A DNA stretch of 64,000 nt from Stutzerimonas stutzeri (GTDB lineage: Bacteria; Pseudomonadota; Gammaproteobacteria; Pseudomonadales; Pseudomonadaceae): contig DGLA01000004.1 in assembly GCA_002387205.1 (NCBI GenBank), forward strand, positions 36,188 to 100,187. Direction: 5' to 3'. Of the stretch, positions 43,808-50,565 are shown piece after piece. How positions within the stretch are numbered: the stretch's first letter is position 1; every line of letters starts with the position of its first letter. A program made the position numbers and the translations under genes. The notes beneath the pieces are model-generated. The model was not told the origin of the DNA, searched no databases, and saw only the letters and a program-made list of their open reading frames with translations.

Positions 43808-45457
43808 ATGAGCCTGCATCAATATGCCGAAACCCACGAGGTATTGAACCAGGTGCCGCCGCTCGACGGTGCGAATCTGTATCGCCTCGACTTGCCATTG
43901 CAGGAGTGGGTGCGGCGTTATCGGGGTGGCTGGGCGGAGGCACGGCTGGAAGCCTACGGTGCGCTGGCCGGCGGCCCGCTGATGGCCGCAGGCTTCCTGG
44001 CCAACGAGAACAAACCGCTGTTCAAGAGCCATGACCGCTATGGACATCGCATCGATCTGGTGGAGTTTCACCCCGCTTATCACGAGCTGATGAGTACCGC
44101 CATCGCCCACGGCATTCCGTCGCTGCCCTGGACCGACCCGCAACCTGGCGCTCAGGTGGCGCGTGCGGGGTTGATGTACCTGCACAATCAGGCCGAAGCC
44201 GGGAGCAGCTGCCCGCTGACCATGACCTACGCCAGCGTACCGGCGCTCAGGCAGCAGCCGGGTATCTCCGACCTCTGGTTGCCGAAAATCCTCAGTCTCG
44301 AATATGACCCGCGCAACCTGCCGATGGAGCAGAAGAATGGCGTCACCATCGGCATGGCGATGACCGAAAAGCAGGGCGGCACCGATGTGCGTGCCAACAC
44401 CACCCAGGCGCATGCGATGGGCGCCAGCGGTCCGGGTCAGCTGTACGAGCTGGTGGGGCACAAATGGTTCTGCTCGGCACCGATGTGCGACGCCTTTCTG
44501 ACCCTTGCCCAGACGGCCGCCGGGTTGTCCTGTTTCCTGTTGCCGCGCCACCGCCCCGATGGCAGTCGTAACCAGTTCTATATCCAGCGGCTGAAGAACA
44601 AGCTGGGCAACTGGTCGAACGCGTCCAGCGAAGTCGAATATCGCGGTGCGCTGGCCTGGATGATCGGTGAAGAAGGGCGCGGCGTGCCGACCATCATCGA
44701 AATGGTTTCCTCGACCCGCTTCGATTGCATGATCGGCTCCAGTTCGCTGATGCGCCAGGCATTGACCCAGGCCATGCACCACTGCACGCATCGTCAGGTG
44801 AGCGGGCGTGCCCTCATTGATCAACCGCTGATGCAGAACGTGCTGGCTGACCTGGCGCTGGAGAGCGAGGCGGCGCTGGCCTTGACCATGCGCATGGGCC
44901 GCGCGCTTGACGATCCGTTTGACGAAGGGGAACAGAAATTCGCCCGACTGGTGACCGCGATCGGTAAATACTGGATCTGCAAGCGCGCCCCGGAAATGAT
45001 CGCCGAGGCCAGCGAATGCCTGGGCGGCGCCGGCTATGTCGAAGACACCATCATGCCGAGGCTGTATCGCGAGGCGCCGGTGAACTCCATCTGGGAAGGT
45101 TCGGGCAACGTCCAATGTCTGGACGTGCTGCGTGCGTTGTCGAAGGAGCCCGGCGTGGTTGAGGTGCTGTTTGCCGAACTGGGTGATGGTCATGGCGATG
45201 CGCGCCTAAAGAACCACATCGACCGATTGCAGAGAGCTTTCACCGATAGGGAGGACATTCAGTACCGCGCCCGCCAGCTCACCGAAGATGTAGCCCTTGC
45301 GCTACAGGCCAGACTGCTGCTGGAGGCGGGTAACGAAGCGGTGTCGGATGCGTTCATCGCCAGCCGCCTGGAAGGCAACGGCCGGGCATTCGGCACCCTG
45401 CCGCGTGGCCTGGACATCAGCGCCTTGCTGGCGCGAGGTGCGCCGTTTCTGGATTAG
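43808..45457 (+). CDS. AidB-like acyl-CoA dehydrogenase
   Basis: 549 residues, longer than ordinary acyl-CoA dehydrogenases and close to AidB (541). Conserved flavin and acyl-CoA dehydrogenase blocks are GVTIGMAMTEKQGGTDVRANTT, LIGSSSLMRQALTQAMHHCTHRQ and ECLGGAGYVEDTIMPRLYREAPVNSIWEGSGNV. AidB takes part in the response to DNA alkylation; whether this protein does is not shown. GAGGAG precedes ATG 43808. The 243 bp after ladS hold no gene. Confidence 0.85.
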   Translation: MSLHQYAETHEVLNQVPPLDGANLYRLDLPLQEWVRRYRGGWAEARLEAYGALAGGPLMAAGFLANENKPLFKSHDRYGHRIDLVEFHPAYHELMSTAIAHGIPSLPWTDPQPGAQVARAGLMYLHNQAEAGSSCPLTMTYASVPALRQQPGISDLWLPKILSLEYDPRNLPMEQKNGVTIGMAMTEKQGGTDVRANTTQAHAMGASGPGQLYELVGHKWFCSAPMCDAFLTLAQTAAGLSCFLLPRHRPDGSRNQFYIQRLKNKLGNWSNASSEVEYRGALAWMIGEEGRGVPTIIEMVSSTRFDCMIGSSSLMRQALTQAMHHCTHRQVSGRALIDQPLMQNVLADLALESEAALALTMRMGRALDDPFDEGEQKFARLVTAIGKYWICKRAPEMIAEASECLGGAGYVEDTIMPRLYREAPVNSIWEGSGNVQCLDVLRALSKEPGVVEVLFAELGDGHGDARLKNHIDRLQRAFTDREDIQYRARQLTEDVALALQARLLLEAGNEAVSDAFIASRLEGNGRAFGTLPRGLDISALLARGAPFLD

Positions 45458-45534
45458 CCGTTTCCCCTGCAACAGTGAATCTAGGCAGGATTCGTCAACA
45501 CGTACTGCCAACGTGCCTGGTCGGGTTGAGAGTA

Positions 45535-45552
45535 TGTACGGATATATGTACA
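45535..45552 (+). promoter_or_regulatory. YefM-YoeB operator motifs
   Basis: TGTACG (45535-45540) and TGTACA (45547-45552), 12 bp centre to centre and 26 bp before yefM. From memory, YefM of E. coli binds TGTACA-core repeats with the same spacing. This is consistent with autorepression. Confidence 0.55.
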
Positions 45553-45577
45553 GTTCGCGCATGTCTGAGGAGCCATT

Positions 45578-45835
45578 ATGCAAACCATCAACTACACCAC
45601 AGCGCGCCAGCATCTCGCTGAAACCATGGATCGAGTGAATGGCGACCGCACGCCCATCATGGTCACCCGGCAGAAAGGCGAGCCTGTGGTCATGATTTCC
45701 CTTGCCGACTTCAATGCGCTGGAAGAAACGGCACATTTGCTTCGCTCGCCGGCTAATGCCGAGCGCCTGATCAAATCCGTAAACAATTTGCGCGCCGGTA
45801 AGGTGAAGTCTCGTCAGTTGGTGGAAGAAGAGTAA
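45578..45835 (+). CDS. yefM: antitoxin YefM (Phd/YefM family)
   Basis: 85 residues. An N-terminal DNA-binding domain (NYTTARQHLAETMDRVNGDRTPIMVTRQ, then GEPVVMISLADFNALEETAHLLRS) and an acidic flexible tail that wraps the toxin. GAGGAG precedes the ATG. The toxin gene starts 7 bp downstream. GC content of this pair is visibly lower than that of the flanking genes, consistent with acquisition. Confidence 0.93.
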   Translation: MQTINYTTARQHLAETMDRVNGDRTPIMVTRQKGEPVVMISLADFNALEETAHLLRSPANAERLIKSVNNLRAGKVKSRQLVEEE

Positions 45836-45842
45836 GCGCGGC

Positions 45843-46097
45843 ATGAACATCCTGTTCACGCCCGAAGGTTGGGACGACTACCTCTGGTTCCAGCAAAACG
45901 ACAAGGCGGGCCTCAAACGAATCAATCTGCTCATCCGCGATGCCCTGCGTAACCCTTTTACGGGACTCGGCAAACCGGAACCGCTCAAGCACAACCTGAG
46001 CGGTTTCTGGTCAAGACGAATCAGTAGCGAGCACCGGCTGGTTTATACCGTGGATGATGGCGAGCTGCAGATCGTGATGTGTCGGTATCACTATTAA
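45843..46097 (+). CDS. yoeB: toxin YoeB (Txe/YoeB mRNA interferase)
   Basis: 84 residues, the exact length of E. coli YoeB. RelE-fold ribosome-dependent mRNA endonuclease with the catalytic residues at the E. coli positions: Glu46, Arg65, His83 and terminal Tyr84 (RISSEHRLVYTV, CRYHY). The toxin looks intact. It is partnered with the upstream YefM-type antitoxin. Confidence 0.95.
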   Translation: MNILFTPEGWDDYLWFQQNDKAGLKRINLLIRDALRNPFTGLGKPEPLKHNLSGFWSRRISSEHRLVYTVDDGELQIVMCRYHY

Positions 46098-46104
46098 CCA
46101 GGCT

Positions 46105-46479
46105 CTAATCTGGATCGGTGCGAAACCAAATTGGCCTTGAACCTGAGCAACTCGTAGCGGGCCAGCAGACCGAGCCAGCCACGGCGAAGGATGTTTCAAC
46201 CCACGCGCCCCGCGTGGGGCGCGACACCTTGCGCCCGCCGGGGCCGGCCTGGTCAACCCGGATCGCGTCGCCGGTGATCCTCCTTTGGAACTCATCGGTG
46301 TACTTACCCAAATCGTGTAGCAGGCCTGCCAGGTGGGCCAGAGCGTCGGCGGAAAACGCAGAGGCGTTTCGAGCAGCAATCTCCGCAACCGCTTCCAGAT
46401 GCTCACGCAAGGGCTGCCAATCCGATTTGTCGGGGTTGGTCGTCGAATGAGCATGGAAAGCTCGAGTGTGAACGTCCAT
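46105..46479 (-). pseudogene. cas3: truncated cas3 (HD domain start), type I-C CRISPR relic
   Basis: A 124-codon minus-strand frame. Residues 1-76 match the start of the HD nuclease domain of a type I-C Cas3, with His27 (LREHLEAVAEIAARNA) and the HD pair His55-Asp56 (AHLAGLLHDLGKYTDEFQRR). Homology stops at RVD, codon 76. The frame then reads through 26 nt of unrelated DNA and a CRISPR repeat (the VSRPTRGAWVET translation typical of I-C repeats) to a chance stop. The rest of the HD domain, the helicase, and all Cascade, cas4, cas1 and cas2 genes are absent. GAGG before ATG 46479 suggests the original start remains. Confidence 0.82.
46193..46225 (-). CRISPR. single leftover type I-C-like CRISPR repeat
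   Basis: A 33-nt unit with the I-C repeat form: perfect 8-bp palindrome CGCGCCCC/GGGGCGCG (46204-46211 and 46216-46223) with a 4-nt loop, and on the minus strand a GTCGC start and GGTTGAAAC end. Orientation equals that of cas3, as in intact I-C loci. The GATTGAAAC-to-GGTTGAAAC change fits a degenerate leader-distal terminal repeat. 46226-46251 is probably the remnant of one spacer; no second repeat copy is found on either side. Confidence 0.8.
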
Positions 46480-46618
46480 GTCGAACCTCGCCTCTGCTGC
46501 ATAGTGGCGTTTTGATTGCTGGCATCCTATGCCGTTGGTTTGCTCAACGAAACCGCTGGATGAACGTATAGGTAAGCTTTTCGCGTAGATCGAGGTTTGT
46601 GGCAGGCCTGCGGTCCGT

Positions 46619-47572
46619 TCAGCCCTTCAAAATCTCCGCCAACACCGCTCGATCAATATTCCCCCCACTAAGCACCACCGCAATCCGCTCGCCCAGGTTG
46701 CGCTCGCGTTCCTGCATGGCGGCGGCCAGTGCGGCGGCGCCGGCGCCTTCGGCCAGGTTGTGGGTGTCTTCGTGCAGCGCAACGATGGCCTGGCGAATCT
46801 CGGCGTCGCTGACCCGCACGATGCGCGCCGCGCCTTCGCGGATGATTTCAAGCGCCTCGGGCGCTGGGATGCGGCAGGCCATGCCGTCGGCGAGGGTGTT
46901 GGCTGTTTCGGTGGTGACGACGCGGCCCTGCTCGACACTTTGCGCGTAGGCATCGGCCGCGCTGGACACCACGCCGATGATCTCCGTGTCCAGGCCCAGC
47001 AGGTCGCGGGTTCGGATCATCCCGCAGATCCCCGAACCAAGCCCGATGGGCACATACACCCGTCGCAAATCCGGCACCGCTTCGAGGAGTTCCAGTGCAT
47101 AGGTGGCGACGCCCCGGATCAGGTCCGGGTGCAGGGACGGGACAAAATGCCAGCCGTTGGCCTCGGCCAGCTCCGCGGCGCGCTGGCGGGCGGTATCGAA
47201 GTCGCGACCGTATTCGATGACCTCAGCACCACATGCACGCATGGCGGCGTTCTTTTCCGCCGAGTTACCTTCTGGGACGAGAACCTGCAGGCGTAAACCC
47301 GCGTTGCGTGCGGCCATCGCCAGGCTGATGCCGTGATTGCCACGGGTTGCGGTGACGAGGCCCGGCAAGCGCGGTTCACGCTTGATCAGCTCATGAATAT
47401 AGAGCACACCGCCGCGCACCTTGAAAGCACCGGCAGGCGTGTGGTTCTCATGCTTGACCCAGACTTGGCAGCCAAGCCGTTCGGCCAGCAGCGGCCACGC
47501 GTATTGCGGGGTTGGCGGTACGCTCTGGTGAATCAGTTCGGCTGCCTGACGCAGTTGGTATAGATCGAACAT
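46619..47572 (-). CDS. PLP-dependent threonine/serine dehydratase family protein
   Basis: 317 residues, fold type II PLP enzyme. Schiff-base Lys in HTPAGAFKVRGG, phosphate-binding loop in PIGLGSGICGMI, and SGGNIDRAVL at the C-terminus. Similar to catabolic threonine dehydratases and to EutB-type hydroxyectoine dehydratases; substrate not resolved. ATG 47572 is chosen because the upstream frame to 47731 runs into the regulator gene. Divergent from a MocR regulator with 80 bp between starts. Confidence 0.82.
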   Translation of the reverse strand: MFDLYQLRQAAELIHQSVPPTPQYAWPLLAERLGCQVWVKHENHTPAGAFKVRGGVLYIHELIKREPRLPGLVTATRGNHGISLAMAARNAGLRLQVLVPEGNSAEKNAAMRACGAEVIEYGRDFDTARQRAAELAEANGWHFVPSLHPDLIRGVATYALELLEAVPDLRRVYVPIGLGSGICGMIRTRDLLGLDTEIIGVVSSAADAYAQSVEQGRVVTTETANTLADGMACRIPAPEALEIIREGAARIVRVSDAEIRQAIVALHEDTHNLAEGAGAAALAAAMQERERNLGERIAVVLSGGNIDRAVLAEILKG

Positions 47573-47616
47573 CGACGGCTCCTTGGCGAGTTTGACGTCG
47601 ATCCTAGGTGGCGGGC

Positions 47617-47646
47617 ATTGTATGGGTAAATATTTATATTGCATGG
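47617..47646. promoter_or_regulatory. candidate MocR operator, direct repeats
   Basis: ATTGTATGG (47617-47625) and ATTGCATGG (47638-47646), eight of nine identical and offset by 21 bp (two helical turns), in the 80-bp region between the divergent dehydratase and MocR genes. MocR regulators commonly bind spaced direct repeats. Confidence 0.45.
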
Positions 47647-47652
47647 CCAACA

Positions 47653-48993
47653 ATGTGGTTACCCAAACTCGACTCTGATGACCAACCGCGTTACCTGGCG
47701 CTGGTCGATGCCATTGCATCGGCCATCGCACGGGGCGAGCTGCGGCAGGGTGATCGACTGCCGCCGCAGCGGCGGCTGGCCTGGGCGCTCGGCCTCAATC
47801 CCAGCACGGCAATGCAGGCCTACCGCGAAGCGGCGCGTCGGCATCTGGTCGGTGGCGAGGTAGGGCGTGGTACCTATGTGCTCGCCAGCAGCCGCGAGGC
47901 CAGCCTGTTCCGGCTGAAGACGCCGGAGGCCCATCCGGAACTGGTCGACCTGTCGACCAACCTGCCGGTAATCGACCCCGACGATGACGACATGCAGCGC
48001 AGCATGGCGGCACTGTGCGCGATGGGTGAGCTGGCGAGCCTGCAGGGGTATCCCTCGGCGCGCAGCCTGCAGCGTGGCCAGCTGGCAGTGAGCGGCTGGT
48101 TGCGTGGTCGTGCGCTTGAAATTCCGCCGCAGCAGGTGATGCTCTGTGCCGGGGCGCAGCAGGGCGTGTTCGCTGCGCTGATCGGATTGTGCGAGCCAGG
48201 CGAGCCGGTACTGGTCGAAGCCCTGACGTCCCCCGGTATCAAGGCCGCCGGGCGTCAGTTACGACTGCCGCTGCACGGAGTGGCAATGGACGAGTTCGGC
48301 ATCCTGCCGGACGATCTCGACCGCCTGGCCCGCGCTACCTCGGCCCGCGTGGCGGTCCTGACGCCGTGCATGCAGAACCCGACCGCCGTGAGCATGGATA
48401 CGCAGCGCCGCGAGGCTATCGCCGCCGTGGCGCGACGGCGTGGTTTGCTGATCATCGAAGACGATATCTACGGCGCACTTGGCGACGAACCACCACTGGC
48501 CGCCACGTTGCCTGAACGCACCCTGCTGATCAGCAGTCTGTCGAAGACGGTCGCGCCCGGTTTGCGCCTGGGATTCATCGCGGGGCCGAACGAGTGGCTG
48601 TCGCGTATTGATCCGGAACGGCAGGCGACCAGCTGGGCCTTGTCGACGCTATGCCTGCAGATCGGCTGCGAATGGCTGGAGGACGGCACCGCGGCGCGTC
48701 GGTTGGCCTGGCAGCGCGAGCAGATGGCCCGGCGTTGGCGGCTGGCGCAGAAACTGCTTGGGTCCGTCTCGTCAAACGCCTCGCCGCATCTGTGGCTCGA
48801 GCTTGCGAAGGATCACGATCCCGCAGCGCTGTGTCGCGAGGCAGGAATCGAAGCGGCAGCGGCGGAGGTATTTGCGGTTGGCCATGGCGCGTCCAATGCG
48901 CTGCGTCTGAGCCTCACCGCAGCGCCCAGCCTGGCGGTGCTGAAGGCGCGGCTGGAGTCGCTGGCGCTGCGAATAGCCGCGTCTGATCGGTGA
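47653..48993 (+). CDS. MocR-type regulator (GntR HTH plus aminotransferase domain)
   Basis: 446 residues from ATG 47653. Residues ~10-75 form a GntR winged helix (ALVDAIASAIARGELRQGDRLPPQRRLAWALGLNPSTAMQAYRE). The remainder is a class I aminotransferase-like effector domain with the PLP Lys region LLISSLSKTVAPGLRLGFI and the pyridine-binding IEDDIYG. It likely controls the adjacent dehydratase gene and itself in response to an amino acid or PLP adduct (inference). An upstream in-frame start at 47608 would overlap the candidate operator. Confidence 0.88.
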   Translation: MWLPKLDSDDQPRYLALVDAIASAIARGELRQGDRLPPQRRLAWALGLNPSTAMQAYREAARRHLVGGEVGRGTYVLASSREASLFRLKTPEAHPELVDLSTNLPVIDPDDDDMQRSMAALCAMGELASLQGYPSARSLQRGQLAVSGWLRGRALEIPPQQVMLCAGAQQGVFAALIGLCEPGEPVLVEALTSPGIKAAGRQLRLPLHGVAMDEFGILPDDLDRLARATSARVAVLTPCMQNPTAVSMDTQRREAIAAVARRRGLLIIEDDIYGALGDEPPLAATLPERTLLISSLSKTVAPGLRLGFIAGPNEWLSRIDPERQATSWALSTLCLQIGCEWLEDGTAARRLAWQREQMARRWRLAQKLLGSVSSNASPHLWLELAKDHDPAALCREAGIEAAAAEVFAVGHGASNALRLSLTAAPSLAVLKARLESLALRIAASDR

Positions 48994-49069
48994 TCGCAGC
49001 ACTGCGGTGCTACCGCTGTCATCGAACAGCAGGCAAGATGTTTTCAACGAATGAACAAGGAAACCCACC

Positions 49070-50542
49070 ATGAATCCAGCAGGCGAGACCTTTCGCATTG
49101 CCACCAGCGCTGAAGCAGCCGTGGATCATCTTGCCGAGCTCCATCAGCAGGCCACCCGCGCACTGAACCAGGCGCTCAAGCGCTATGTCACGACGCGCCA
49201 GGAGCCGGATGCCACCGAGCGGGCCCTGTTCCACTATCCCGAACTGCGCCTGACCTATGCGTGCCACGGCGAGGTACCGGCTTCCACCCGTGCCTATGCC
49301 AAGGTGCAGTCGCCGGGCGTCTACAGCGTCACCGTGACCCACCCGACGGCTTTCCGCAGTTACCTGCTGGACCAGCTGCGCCCGCTGATCAGCGACTTCG
49401 CCGTGAAGGTCGAGGTGGGTATCAGCGACCGCAACATTCCCTACCCCTATGTGATCGAGCAGGGCGATGAGCTGGCCGGTACCGGCGTGACTGCCGCCGA
49501 GCTGGCGCGCGTGTTCCCCAGTACCGATCTGTCGGCTGCCACCGATGACATCGCTGATGGCCTGTATGACTGGGAACATGCCGACCCCTATCCGCTGGCG
49601 CTCTTCGATGGTGCGCGGGTGGATTTCTCGCTGCGCCGGTTGGTGCATTACACCGGTAGCGACTGGCGCCACGTGCAGCCCTGGATCCTGCTGACCAACT
49701 ACCACCGCTATGTCGATCAGTTCATTCGTCACGGTCTCGACATGCTGCGCGACGACACCCGTTTCGTGCGCATGGTGCTGCCGGGCAATATCGTCATCGA
49801 GCGCGGCATGGATGAGGGCGAGGCGCAGGCGATCATTGGTGGTGTGCTCTGGCATCGTTACCAGATGCCGGCCTATCACCTGCAGGCAGAGGATGGCGAC
49901 GGCGTCACCCTCGTCAACATTGGCGTCGGCCCGTCGAACGCCAAGAACATCACCGATCACCTGGCCGTCCTGCGCCCGCATTGCTGGCTGATGATCGGCC
50001 ACTGCGGCGGCCTGCGGCAGTCGCAATCCATCGGCGACTACGTGCTGGCCCACGCCTACATGCGCCGCGATGGCATTCTCGATCGCGTGCTGCCGCCGCA
50101 TATCCCGCTGCCGGCGCTGGCGGAAGTCCAGCAGGCGCTGCAGGAAGCCGCAGCGCAAATCACCGGTGACAAGGGCGAGGCGTTGAAGAAGCGGCTGCGC
50201 ACCGGCACCGTGCTGACCTACGACGACCGCAACTGGGAACTGCGTTGGGCCCAGGAGCGGCCATTGATCAACCTGTCCCGCGCGGTGGCGGTGGACATGG
50301 AAAGCGGCACCATTGCCGCCCAGGGTTATCGCCTGCGGGTGCCCTACGGGACGCTACTCTGCGTCTCGGACAAGCCGCTGCACAGCGAGATCAAGCTGCC
50401 GGGCTCGGCCAACGCCTTCTATGAACGCGCGGTGACCCAGCATTTGAAGATCGGCATTGCCGCGCTCGACCTGTTGCGCACCCAGCTCAACTCGCTGCAC
50501 TCGCGCAAGCTGCGCAGCTTCGACGAGCCGCCGTTCCGCTAA
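49070..50542 (+). CDS. amn: AMP nucleosidase
   Basis: Hydrolyses AMP to adenine and ribose-5-phosphate. 490 residues: N-terminal AMP nucleosidase domain (GDWRHVQPWILLTNYHRYVDQF-like block near residue 205) and a C-terminal nucleoside-phosphorylase domain (NIGVGPSNAKNITDHLAVLR, MIGHCGGLR, VDMESGTIAAQGYR with the catalytic Asp at its end region CVSDKPLH). AAGGAAA precedes the ATG. Confidence 0.96.
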   Translation: MNPAGETFRIATSAEAAVDHLAELHQQATRALNQALKRYVTTRQEPDATERALFHYPELRLTYACHGEVPASTRAYAKVQSPGVYSVTVTHPTAFRSYLLDQLRPLISDFAVKVEVGISDRNIPYPYVIEQGDELAGTGVTAAELARVFPSTDLSAATDDIADGLYDWEHADPYPLALFDGARVDFSLRRLVHYTGSDWRHVQPWILLTNYHRYVDQFIRHGLDMLRDDTRFVRMVLPGNIVIERGMDEGEAQAIIGGVLWHRYQMPAYHLQAEDGDGVTLVNIGVGPSNAKNITDHLAVLRPHCWLMIGHCGGLRQSQSIGDYVLAHAYMRRDGILDRVLPPHIPLPALAEVQQALQEAAAQITGDKGEALKKRLRTGTVLTYDDRNWELRWAQERPLINLSRAVAVDMESGTIAAQGYRLRVPYGTLLCVSDKPLHSEIKLPGSANAFYERAVTQHLKIGIAALDLLRTQLNSLHSRKLRSFDEPPFR

Positions 50543-50565
50543 CGGATGGCGGCTCGCCGAGACGC

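Noticed and set aside
45535..46479. A CreTA-like CRISPR-regulated toxin-antitoxin made from the lone repeat and the neighbouring toxin
   Set aside because: CreTA needs Cascade for repression and an RNA toxin; no Cascade genes remain, and YoeB already has its own protein antitoxin and operator.
46011..46502. 163-codon minus-strand frame overlapping the cas3 relic
   Set aside because: Offset frame across the same DNA; only the 46105-46479 frame shows Cas3 HD motifs.
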